Part shown: positions 11,605-21,036 of the stretch, in pieces
Numbering within the stretch: the stretch's first letter is position 1
How the letters are laid out: every line of letters starts with the position of its first letter
Source of the DNA: Drechmeria coniospora
Lineage: Eukaryota > Ascomycota > Sordariomycetes > Hypocreales > Ophiocordycipitaceae
NCBI RefSeq assembly: GCF_001625195.1
Contig: NC_054390.1
Span: 9,769,222 to 9,833,221, forward strand
Direction: 5' to 3'
Length of the DNA: 64,000 nucleotides
Notes under the pieces: model-generated
Seen by the model: the letters and a program-made list of their open reading frames with translations, nothing else
What the model was told of the DNA's origin: nothing
Database searches by the model: none
Program-made: the position numbers and the translations under genes

Positions 11605-14017
11605 GCAATTTTGGGGAGAACAACAAGTATAGGAAAGGTGTGCAGTGAGAGTGTAGTTGCACGACTAGAAAACCAATCCAATCCGGATATCAATCGAAGC
11701 TGTTAGCAATAGCAGAGCGGGCGCCAGTTAGTAACTGGGCAGGGAATACAGATTTGAAGTCAAATTGCAGTGCCAAGATGCGATTCAATTAAATAAAGAA
11801 GGCTTGCTTATTCTTATTATTATTTCTTTAAAATTGGGGAAAAAGAGGAATCGGAAAGGTATGCAGTAGAAGTATAGTTGCACGGATATCCAAAATTGGA
11901 TATCAATCGAAACTGTAGAGCATTCTTTAAAGCATGCTCTTTATCGGTAATAGCTACCAAAGGTTCAGGGGCACCAATTGCTGACAAAGGCTAATAAGTT
12001 GAACACATAGCCATTGATAGCCTTTATCCTTTGCTGTATTTATTAGGCCAAATGCAAAGTTATAATTACAACAACTTGAAAAAGAACATATTAGATTGGT
12101 TTGTTTTATATCTATTATCAAGACCAAGAACCTCTGGAAAATATTTCCACATTTTCTCACACTATGGGTATGTCCAGAATATACCAGTAATACGATCATC
12201 TTCATCAATATTTATATTATGTTTAATATTGTGTCGCCGATAATAATAATAATAACAATGACGATAATGCTAGTATTTAGCTGCTTAATTAATCAACTGG
12301 CTGGCCTGCTGCGGCGGGCCATGGCTGTATATGTATTAATTTGTGCAAAAATAGGAATAATGTGGTCGTAGAGTTTATCTTGCAGATGCATGCAGAACTT
12401 CGTAGCCTCGCGATGCATGCAGCACTTCACAGCCTCGCAAATGGCAATCCTCCTCCTTAGTCACGGTCCTGCTGCGTTATCATCATTTTTCTCGCCCTGT
12501 TGTCGGTGGAAAGTCTCAACCTCAACCTCGCATCATCGTACGACATACCCAGCTTCCATGGACGCCGCATCGCACTCACCACCACCCTCTCCCCCAGTCG
12601 TGCCCTCGCCCCCGGCCGCACCCTCTCCTCCAGTCGCACCATTTTCCCCGGCCGCACCCTCTGTCCCAGCCGAATCGTCTCTCCCGGTTGGATCCGCAGC
12701 CATCGCGCCCTTATCCATCGCCCAGATCCTTCGCCTCCACTGCAGAGAGCGACTGCTAGTGCGGCCGAGCCTTTGGACCGACCGCCACCTTGAGCTGCTC
12801 CAATGCTCCTTTAGTGGCCCGTCTCCCGCTCCCTGCACGCCGACTCCAGTCTTGTTTGAGAAGCAAGACTCTGGTGGCGGCCTAAAGTATACGTTTGAGG
12901 AGCAAGGCAAAACATCACCGGCTCTAGAAGTTCTGCTTGATGTTCTGCTTCGTGCAGATTCCAGTGAACCATTTTTAGAAGGGTTCAGTGCCTGCCTCCT
13001 TACCTTTCCCCCCTTTTCTTACGATAGGGACTGACCGAATCAACAGTGGTAATGTAGTGTTCTACTTTGAAACCTGCCGCATCGAGCAGCTCTGTTGCAC
13101 GCTCCTTATCTCTGCAATACACCAGGAGCCGGACGATGATGAAGTGGGAATGGAAGGACAGCGTTCGATGCCGGTTCTTGCAGCCTTGGTAGACCTTGAG
13201 CATATCAACGAAGTACGCCGCTATGCATGCAGAGGTCATGGCCGGCGGTGCCGATCGGCTCGGTCACTCTCCAATCTCCTTGAGAAAAAGAGAAGGCCGA
13301 AGAATGCGCTTCATGACCCATACATATTCGCCATCCTGATCGCATTAGCGCAGCAAGATCGACGCCGAGCCCGCCTCCGAGGCGAAACGGAAGCATCCTC
13401 CTACATAGTATGCCAGCAGTCTCACATTCTACTGCGTAAGAAGTTCCATTCGCTAATAATACCTTGTCTATTTAGTCACAGGTTCTACTTATCTCGAGTG
13501 ACACCGGTTTTATCTACCGCTACAGGACGAGCATTACCTTGTCCTTCCTCTGCGGCCTCGATGATCCAACCTTTGTTCCACCAGAGCAAACACCAATCTC
13601 GGTCGATATCACCGCTCTAAGCTACAGCCCATGTCAGTCATTTTGCAATCGCCTTGCTGCACTATTGCTTCCGCCAGAAGATTTAGTCCAGCTAGGAAAG
13701 TTCATAGAGAGAAAGAGAAGTGAGGTCTGGTAGCTTGAACGCCGGTTACGGGGAGCCAGCTGTGAGGACGAAGACGATGAGTGCATTCATGCCTGAGGAG
13801 CCTCCTTCTTGCGCCTGGGGGCTCTCCTGCATTGTATTGACAACATCCTTCCGCCATCCCTGTGCCTATGTGTATTCCCTGCCCGGATACTAACTAGTAC
13901 CCGCTATGCTATTACAAACAGCCTTGATTAATATCCGGATTGGATTGGTCTTCTAGTCCGTACAACTATACTTCTACTACGCATCTTTCCTATACTTTTT
14001 GTTTTCCCCAAAATTGC
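11605..14017. mobile_element. TIR element of about 2.4 kb carrying a decayed gene; no transposase seen
   Basis: Bases 11605-11750 and the reverse complement of 13871-14017 align end to end by eye, both starting GCAATTTTGGGGA and ending CAGGGAATAC, with scattered differences (about 80-85% identity estimated). This is a terminal inverted repeat of about 147 bp. A second, poorer copy of the left TIR lies at 11838-11920. Between the TIRs is a decayed cellular-type gene (12558-13733), not a recognisable transposase, so the element looks non-autonomous. No clear target-site duplication is visible. The right end abuts a 25-base adenine run. Confidence 0.6.
12558..13733 (+). pseudogene. Decayed fungal hypothetical gene inside the TIR element
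   Basis: Three coding blocks are readable. Block 1 (12558-12982) has a Pro/Ser-rich N-terminus then SIAQILRLHCRERLL. Block 2 (13047-13435) joins it in phase across a 64-bp intron with branch CTGACC, and contains LHDPYIFAILIALAQQDRRRAR. Block 3 (about 13520-13733) contains FLCGLDDPTFVPPEQTPISV and ends ERKRSEVW-stop. The DPYIFA-LIALAQ-RRR motif followed by a P-ISV segment resembles a family of fungal proteins of unknown function (recalled, not searched). The only plausible splice between blocks 2 and 3 gives the wrong phase and an early TGA, so the copy is probably dead. It could be functional only if an unseen intron restores the frame. Confidence 0.5.
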
Positions 14018-14130
14018 AAAAAAAAAAAAAAAAAAAAAAAAACCCTTTATTAGAAAAAGGCTACTGTAGCCGGAATCTCTTTTGAAAAGAGTCTTTATTG
14101 GCTCGGTTCTGTAGGAAACTGGTTCTTGAA
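14018..14130. other. Poly-A run and short spacer
   Basis: An adenine run immediately follows the right TIR, then unique sequence; no gene. Confidence 0.6.
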
Positions 14131-14246
14131 TTTTGGGGGAACAACAAGTGTAGGAAAGGTATACAGCAGAAGTCTTCTATGGAACTTCTTACGCAGTAGA
14201 ATGTGCGACTGCTGGCATACTATGTAGGAGGATGCTTCACCTAGGC
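14131..14246 (-). mobile_element. Rearranged fragment of the TIR element
   Basis: Bases 14133-14180 match the TIR start (AATTTTGGGGGAACAACAAG). They run straight into 14187-14246, which is the reverse complement of 13392-13450, an internal part of the element's gene. Terminus and interior are fused with the middle missing, like an internally deleted or abortively transposed copy. Confidence 0.65.
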
Positions 14247-14589
14247 AGTACTACTACTCGCCCACTTGACTTCTACTGCAGTACTGCTGCTGTACTGTCG
14301 CGACCGAACACTAATACCAACCAAGTCTACCAGTTGCATACAACAACTATGCAACTAGCAGTATGACTCAACCAGAGTATTTGGAACTACATTGCGTGCA
14401 AGCAGATTGTTCGGAGATGCATTGTGTGGAAGCAGTCAGAATTCCAACACGTGCACAATATACTGATTGAGGTACTACCTCGAAGGTATAAAATGGTCCT
14501 ACCTTTCCTATACTCCCAGATAGGAGTAATAAGAATAAGCAAGTCTTCCTTTTCATCTGAATCGCATCTTGGCACTACAATTTGACTTT

Positions 14590-14641
14590 GATATGTTTGC
14601 GAGGGTGGGTATGTGACGGGTGGGTGGAAGTTTGCTGTCCC
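14590..14641 (+). pseudogene. Copy of the 3' tail of the DUF1691 gene
   Basis: About 50 bp (GATATGTTTGCGAG.. to ..AAGTTTGCTG) match 11174-11224 with three or four differences. The matched stretch covers the last eight codons, the stop and the start of the 3' UTR of the gene 3.4 kb to the left. Same orientation. Confidence 0.8.
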
Positions 14642-14809
14642 CAGGCCAGTGACTTCATGCTGATGTCTTGGATATCTGGAGGATAGGCAGATGCACAACG
14701 CAGCTCACCAGCTCCGGATAGCCGTTCGCCACATTGGTTTTGAAGCATCAAGAGTCTGATAAACATGTAACCTTTAATTCTCAGGACGAAGGAACGTTAT
14801 CATTCATAC

Positions 14810-14980
14810 TGTTATGGTATCGGGCTTAGCCCGATATACGAGAACGGAGGGAACCAAGGGACCCACTAGGAAGAACGCACACAACTAGAAGCCCTAGTTG
14901 CCAAGTAGTTTTCCCTCCTTCAAGTCTTTTAATAAACATCATTGAGAGTCCTAGAGCAGTTGCCTAGTGACTCCGTAACA
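14810..14980 (-). mobile_element. Solo LTR, 171 bp, with CATAC target-site duplication
   Basis: Begins TGTTATGG and ends CCGTAACA (terminal TG..CA and inverted ends). It is flanked on both sides by CATAC (14805-14809 and 14981-14985). Homologous copies are at 43235-43406 (opposite orientation) and 45574-45747. Short LTRs with 5-bp duplications fit a copia- or gypsy-type retrotransposon whose body has been lost by recombination. Confidence 0.85.
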
Positions 14981-14993
14981 CATACAGTATGGA

Positions 14994-16064
14994 TTACTCC
15001 TCGACATCGCCGCCATCGCCGCCATTACTATCATCCTCCTTCTGAATATGATTGGCATGTAGCGAACCAGCCCAAGCCATCATGGCTAAAATGTGCTCCA
15101 CAGCTGATTTTCGAGGTGTTTTTTGATTAATGTTAAACCACGTAGAGTATACGGTCAAGTATTCCGTTTCTGACAAAGGCTTCTCGTACTCCGCAATAAA
15201 GTTGTCTGAAATATGAAAGTGGAAAAATTTAATGCAATGTGTAATGGCGAGAACGATGATACTAGAGCCCTGAAGTTAGGGAATAACTTTAACCAGTAAT
15301 AAGATCACTCGTACTTACTCGTTTTCACAAATAGTTCTGGCTTTTTTGCTCTCAACTCGCCGCAGGGAAAGGGCTTGTCCGACCAACTGACCTAGAGTTT
15401 TATCCGAAACGGTCGGATTTCCCTCTTCTGCGAACTCTTGGAATCCCCGTTTTCCCTCCAGCGTCGCTACCTGGAAAACTGAGTTTTTTGTTTCGACCTG
15501 CAAGCCACCATCATCAACTGCACTGATAATATGACCACTGGCAGAAGACATAAAGCTGCACACGAGACTCTCGTCGCGAAAGTAAATAGGGAACAACTTA
15601 TTGGCTGACTGAGCGTAGTTGATGACGCAGCGAATAAAATAGCTTGCGAGGCGTACAGTTAAGTCCTCGAGAGGGCTGGGCAATATATTTTCAATAAAGT
15701 CGAGGCTTTGTGTTGATGATGACGAGCTGGAAGGTCGCCTGGTTGGCGAGCCGCCATCGACCGACGTAGTTGCGGATGAGTCGTAGGCTTCATCCTGCAC
15801 CAACTAGCTTCGCTCTTGCATAGTTCTCGAGCGCAGTTTCATACCGGTCTTCGACGGGATCTCTGCTGGTAGGAGCCGTGCCAGTGCAGCCCAGACGTAG
15901 GCTAGACTGTCTGGCTCGTACTCTCTAACAAGCTGAGGCTCACGTTTCATTGCAAAGCCGGTCTGTGGTCCTTGAATCAGTCGGTCGATGCATTCGTGAA
16001 CCCCATCCAAACTGTCCAGAAAGTGTTCAGAAAAATGGCAAGATGCAAACGAGGCCTGGTGCAT
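14994..16064 (-). pseudogene. PD-(D/E)XK-nuclease-like hypothetical gene with an in-frame TAG
   Basis: Exon 1 16064-15319 and exon 2 15261-14994 join in phase. The intron 15262-15318 has a GTAAGT donor, a CCTAAC branch and a CTCTAG acceptor; the total is 338 codons. A TAG at 15804-15806 interrupts exon 1, after MKLRSRTMQERS. Downstream parts look healthy: LFPIYFRDESLVCSF, then DDGGLQVETKNSV, then LGQLVGQALSLRR, and in exon 2 a hydrophobic IIVLAITHCIKFFHFHI strand. An E-x-K signature followed about 45 residues later by Q-x2-GQAL resembles the core of PD-(D/E)XK nuclease-like domains; this is inference from motif layout only. The stop may be real decay or a base error. A decayed paralogue lies just upstream. 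Confidence 0.55.
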
Positions 16065-16139
16065 ATAACTCGGCTTGCGTATAAGTATGCCGTGTCCCAG
16101 CCGCTTACACCACTCTTGAAGTCGGCTTGTCCATAAAGA

Positions 16140-16320
16140 GAATCGAAATCCGTGATATCCGTGATTTCTGTGATGCCCGTCATCTGAGTGATGCCCATGA
16201 TCTCTGTAATGCCCGTCATCTCTGTAATGCCCGTCATCTCTGTGTGCCCGTCATCTCTGTAATGCTCGTGATCTCCGTGATGCCCCTCATCTCTGTAATG
16301 CCCGTAATCTCTGTAATGTA
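16140..16320 (-). repeat. 18-bp tandem repeat (ATGCCCGTCATCTCTGTA)
   Basis: About ten degenerate copies of an 18-bp unit; read on the minus strand it gives a G-I-T-E-M-T hexapeptide repeat. A smaller patch of the same unit occurs at 16628-16672. It lies between the nuclease-like gene and the remnant of its paralogue. Confidence 0.85.
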
Positions 16321-17435
16321 CCATGACTATCATCCTCCTTCTGGATATGATGGGCATGCAGCGAACCAGCCCAAGCCATCCATCATGGCTAAAATATGCT
16401 TCACTGCTGATTTTCGATGTGTTTTCTGATTAATGTTGAGCCACACAGTAGAGTTTACGGTCAAGTGTTCCGTTTCGGACAAAGGCTTCTCGTATTCGGC
16501 AAGAAAGTTGTCTGATAAATGAAAGTGGAAAACCTTGATGCAATGTGTGACGCCGAGAACGATGATGATACTAGAGCCCTGAAGTTGGGGTTATTGAGTG
16601 GCCGGCTGAGTGGCCTGCGACAATCCTGATGCCCGTAATCTCTGTGATGCCCGTGATCTCTGTGATGCCTCTGGCTAGGCTGCCTGGGTTGGCCGTGTTG
16701 GCCGCGTTGGCGATCTTGGCCGCAGCGGCCATCTCGTTGTGTGATTGCCTCGGCATTATCGTCATCAGCATCATCATCGGCCACTCCAAGGTACCGCGTA
16801 GATGAAGGAGGGGAAAAGTGATAATGTAGCATTTGAAAGGCGCCGTACGAATAACCTCGTCGTAGCTTGTAGGCAGCTAGATTCGATAGGCATCATTATT
16901 ATGTGAATAGCAGGGTGGACGGCACGGGACTGGCAACGAAAAAAACTTCAGTAGGGTTACCTGGCAGATAGAAATTGGCAAATGGCAATCCTAATATAAA
17001 AACGGAAAAACTTGTTGCCGTTTCGTGACAATAGTAAGACCAAGGTTATTCAATTAGGAAAAATCGAACAATAGGGCAGATGGTAAGCACCAAGCGGTAG
17101 AGACCATCCTATATACTTGTTCATTCATTCACTGATCTTGTTGTATTGTTGCATCAACTGGTCATTGTTATGATCCATCGATCAGTAATCACCTTGATCG
17201 TTCCCCGATCCATCGATCCGTGATTACCGACATCGATCTTCGATCCATTGATCAACGCTTCAAAGGTCATGTGACCTTTAGTGCCTATTCTGCCTTGTTC
17301 GTCAGCTAAACCCTCACGGCCTCATATGCGACCTGCATCCTAAACCTCTGGCTGGGCTGTCATTTTCATGCTTGTAACAAGCCTGTCCGGACGACCAACT
17401 GGCCTAGTATTTTATCCGAAACTGTCGGCTTGCCC
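16320..17435 (-). pseudogene. Decayed, split paralogue of the nuclease-like gene
   Basis: Bases 16325-16590 closely match exon 2 and the intron end of the neighbouring gene (15045-15275), including FHF, PLSETE and HILAMM-type segments but with small indels. Bases 17376-17435 match an exon 1 segment (15366-15425: TTTTATCCGAAAC..GTCGG). The two parts keep the same order and orientation but are separated by about 790 bp of unrelated DNA (16600-17370), so this copy is clearly broken. Confidence 0.7.
16600..17375. other. Insertion within the decayed paralogue; no gene
   Basis: Contains the second patch of 18-bp repeat. At 17170-17250 there is a cluster of GATCCATCGATC-type direct and inverted repeats. 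No terminal repeats typical of a transposon were found. Confidence 0.45.
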
Positions 17436-17551
17436 TCGACCCATTACGTCAGACGACAGGCTGGAGGCAATCTCGTCAGAATCCGCCATTGCCGACTTGT
17501 CCTTTGCATCATCCGCTTTTTATTGCACAACCGACTCCCCTACATGACTTC

Positions 17552-18950
17552 ATGTCAACTCGAAGGTCCCATTTCAAATCACGCAATGGCTGCGAGGGAT
17601 GCAAAAAGAGGCGTGTCAAGGTGAGCGAGCAATCGTGCGGGCCTTGATCAGCGTCGACACATAATGCCTCGTCCGGCTGTTTTGGGACAATGTGAAGCGG
17701 TCAGGGCTTGACGGGGCTCGAGACGAGGCTCAACCTGGCCGCGTCGTTGAATAGAGCGTTGCACATGCGTGAGAGGCCGTCGCTGACGATGTCGATGGCA
17801 GTGCGACGAGCTAGGTCCGCCCTGTGCCAACTGCGTAATCCGTCGGTCATGCTGCGAATACAAGACGGCGCCCTCTTCCTGGGCCGTGGAGACGCCGGAG
17901 CGGTCGAGGGAGACGGGCACGGAATCTTCGGCGCGGCATCCGGACGCGGCGGCGAGAAGCAGCAAGCAAAGGCTCGAGCTCGAGTTGATACACCGCTTCA
18001 CCTCGAGCACCTACAAACGATGCTCGTCCATGGAGGCGGAGCATCATCTTACCCAAGTCACCATGGTACGCGAGGCATTGAAACACGAATTCCTCCTCGA
18101 CACCCTCCTCTCCCTCGCCGCCTTCGACATGGCCGTCGAGGCCGGCGGCCAGACCGACGCGGCCGAGTATTATGCCGGTGCCGCGCTGGACTACTACGAC
18201 CGTGCCGTGCGAGGTTTTACCGCCTTGGTGGGGGCCGAGACGGAGGAAAACCACCTGGCCATGTTTGGTTTCGTCTCCAACAGCCTGATGCTCTGCTTCG
18301 TCGTGCCCCGGTTCCGAGCCGCAGCCGCAGACGACGACGAGAATGCCCACGCATCCGGGCCGGGACGCCGCACCCTGGGACTCGTTTTTGATGCTCGGCC
18401 CACCTTGCAGGCGGTGACGCAGAGATGCTGGTCGTGGCTGCAGAAATCGCCCGTTCACCTCGATGCCTTCTTGCGGCAGAACTTGCCGTACAGTGAACTC
18501 AGCACCGACGTTCGGCAGAGCATGGCGCGCCTGATTTGCGTAAACGACGATTATAAGTCGCAAAGAATGGCCTCGAACGCTCCGGAGACGTCACCAGACC
18601 TTGACCACGAGTCCTACGAGAGTGCCATCATGCAGCTCGAGGGCATATTTGCCCGCGACATCGACGGCACCGTCAAGGGCACCGTCATCACGTGGACCCT
18701 GCTTGTCGACGCGCGCTTTGTTGCCAACTTTACCGGTTCTGATCCCATGGCCCTCCTGATAGCCATGCACTGGGGCGTGCTCGTCAACGATCTAGGCAAG
18801 CTGGCTTGGTGGGCCAGCCACGCTGGCAGTGACCTCATTGCCGAGCTGTCCGCCCTCCTTCAAAGTTCCGCTTGGGCATCGAGCCCCATGTGGCAGGAGA
18901 GCATCGCTTGGACACGGGAGAAAGTTGGCCTGCCTGGCATCATACGTTGA
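17552..18950 (+). CDS. Zn2Cys6 transcription factor, Upc2-like (sterol-uptake type)
   Basis: Exon 1 17552-17620 and exon 2 17802-18950; the 181-bp intron has a GTGAGC donor, a GCTGAC branch and a GGCAG acceptor. The product has 405 residues. The intron interrupts the zinc cluster: NGCEGCKKRRVK | CDELGPPCANCVIRRSCCEY, with Cys14, 17, 24, 31, 34 and 40 or 41. The basic SHFKSRNGCEGCKKRRVK start and the later LELELIHRFTSSTY and VREALKHEFLLDTLLSLAAFDMA segments are characteristic of the Upc2/Ecm22-like group common in filamentous fungi. Most members are not proven sterol regulators; target genes are unknown. The last coding bases and the stop lie inside a 122-bp tandem duplication. Confidence 0.85.
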
Positions 18951-19137
18951 TGCTTCAACCGCTAAGCTAGTCTTCCTACCGCGACCGATGGATTTCCTCT
19001 TCGTACAAACCAACCACTGAGAGCATCTCTCGGACACGGGAGAAAGTTGGCCTGCCTGGCGTCATACGTTAATGCTTCAACCGCGAAGCTAGTCTTCCTA
19101 CCGCGACCGATGGATTTCCTCTTCGTACAAACCAACC
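18897..19137 (+). repeat. 122-bp tandem duplication spanning the stop codon of the regulator
   Basis: Copy 1 (18897-19018) contains the final 18 codons, the stop and the 3' flank. Copy 2 (19019-19137) repeats it with a handful of substitutions, one of which turns the stop-adjacent GTTGATG into GTTAATG. The second stop is thus a dead copy downstream of the gene. Confidence 0.9.
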
Positions 19138-19187
19138 TCTCCAAGGACTGCCGCCGTTTACCCCGAAGCAAACAATCCCACCACCCC

Positions 19188-20519
19188 CTAAAACAGGGCA
19201 TCGTCGACCGGGCAAACCTTTCCATGCTTTGGCAGCGTGCCGTGCAAAAAGTACTGCTGAATGACCTTGGCGGTACACCGAGAAGCTTGCGCAACAAACG
19301 CATGCTTCCCGGAAGAGAGAGAGTTGGCGTGACGCAACAGTTGCGGGTTTGGCTGGAAACGTACGCCGAATCCATGCTGCTCCAATATCACGCTTCCTCG
19401 CAACGAGACGCAAAGATTCTTTGCCGAAACCAGCGGCGTGACAGGGTCGTGCGCGTTTCCCATCAGCAGCACGGGCTGCCGCGTGGTGACATCAAAGTTG
19501 CCGCCGAACCGCTCCTTGGCCGCCATCTTCCACCAAGCACACTGCATCGAGGTCGCCGGCACCTTGTCACCGTCGAAGCGACTGACACTGTACGCGCGAT
19601 CGACAACGGGCGCAAACTCATCAAAGGTGCTCGTGCGGGAAGACGCATCTACGCATTGGATTCCCGGAAGCGACTCGTCGACGATTCCAAATCGCCCGAC
19701 GACGAGCCGAGATCTACCGCCGCCGTCAGGTTGCCCGAAATGAGGCCATCGAGAGATTTCATCAGAGCAGGGTACTGTGCGGGGGAGTACAAAGTCTCTA
19801 GGATAATGGACTTGACCATATCCTAGGTGACAAGAGTGCCCGCGAGCGGGATCGGCTGATACTTGATGGCCTTGACAACATTGTACATGTGGTCTTCTAT
19901 TCCGGCTGCCGAGAGCTTGTCGCGCGCCATGCCGCACCTGTCCAGACCTGCTTCCGCACACGCCTCAAAGATTCGCCTTAGGGTCCTGTAAGTGCTGTGA
20001 TATTGTTCAATGTTGCCGCGAGGCATCACTGTCAGCTCGACCTTTCAGCTACGCGTCAGCAACTTGGATTCATGGCCTACTAGGCGGAGAAATATTCATG
20101 CGGGTTGAGCACGCCGTCAAGCAGCATTCGGTGGATTCTACTCGGAGACATGGCGGCGGTAGAAGCTCCTAGGACTGTGCCGTACGAGAGTCCTTTGCCT
20201 CACGCATTAACAAATGACTTTTCGAATGCCCAGAGGAGGAGGCGCTTCCTACCCCAATATCTGAGCTGCCCGTCCTCGGCTAGGGCGTCGACAACGTTGA
20301 ACTCGCGAACAGCATATGCGTTGCCAATGATGGACCCGTCTTAATCTGACGGGAGTGGCAATTTTCGGCAAAGAGCTCGGCCGCTGCCCATTGCGTTCCG
20401 GCCGCCGTATCAGAGGACCTGCTCCAGACAGGACTCCTTGCGCTGGCCATCCGCCTCTCGGCCTCGGAATCATAGCACGAAAATGGTAGCGAGACCCCTG
20501 TCCCGCTGAGAATGGTCAC
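19188..20519 (-). pseudogene. TAP-type alpha/beta hydrolase (tripeptidyl-aminopeptidase-like), broken and 5'-truncated
   Basis: Readable blocks, in gene order, include: WAAAELFAENC; DGSIIGNAYAVREF, then RYWG, spliced to LSYGTVLG (nucleophile serine) and LLDGVLNPHEYFSA; IEQYHSTYRTLRRIFEACAEAG; TLYSPAQYPALMKSLDG; SMQCAWWKMAAKERF; and PVLLMGNAHDPVTPL (catalytic Asp). The catalytic His is in GFG | HAFVAQASRCTAK, recovered by splicing out about 19287-19347. These match secreted S33-type peptidases with the TAP C-terminal domain. Lesions: double stop after EYFSA, a TAG at about 19826 where Trp is expected, frame breaks near 19700 and 20340, and no N-terminal third or signal peptide. Confidence 0.7.
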
Positions 20520-21036
20520 TTCCTACGGGTAGCAAAACAGACATATACCGATGCTCACGTTGCATCGAAAGTAGAAGGTCAAAGGAACCGCCGGTCATTT
20601 TTGGAATGGGGACAAAGGTTATTCGCTGAAATTTTCTTTTGTGGTGGCGGATATCTACTTGGCCCTCCAGGAAGGATCAACATGAATGGCAGGAGTTTAA
20701 CACCCCAATCCATGAATAAAGGGATTTTCCAGCCTTACTCGCACTCGGATAGCTGGCATATACCTGGCCATGTGGTTGACAATCCACACTCTGCTTTATG
20801 TCAGGGTTTCGTATTTGCAAGCCGAGCCGATACGCCTTTGCAAGTCAACGCCATCACAGCACCCGAGTTCCATTCGACCCGGGAAAGGTAAGAAGATGGC
20901 CTTGATTATCGTTGGCGTTTCGCTTTCTTGTCACTGCATTGGCTTTGTTTTACCTATTGCCCTCGGGTAGCTGAGGCTGAACTTGCTGCAAGTTGAATTG
21001 TCGAATATGCTCGTAAAATATACGTAGTCGATAGTA
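20520..21036. other. Intergenic, nothing recognised
   Basis: Unique sequence with no supported gene; contains the 3' flank of the b561-fusion gene. Confidence 0.5.
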
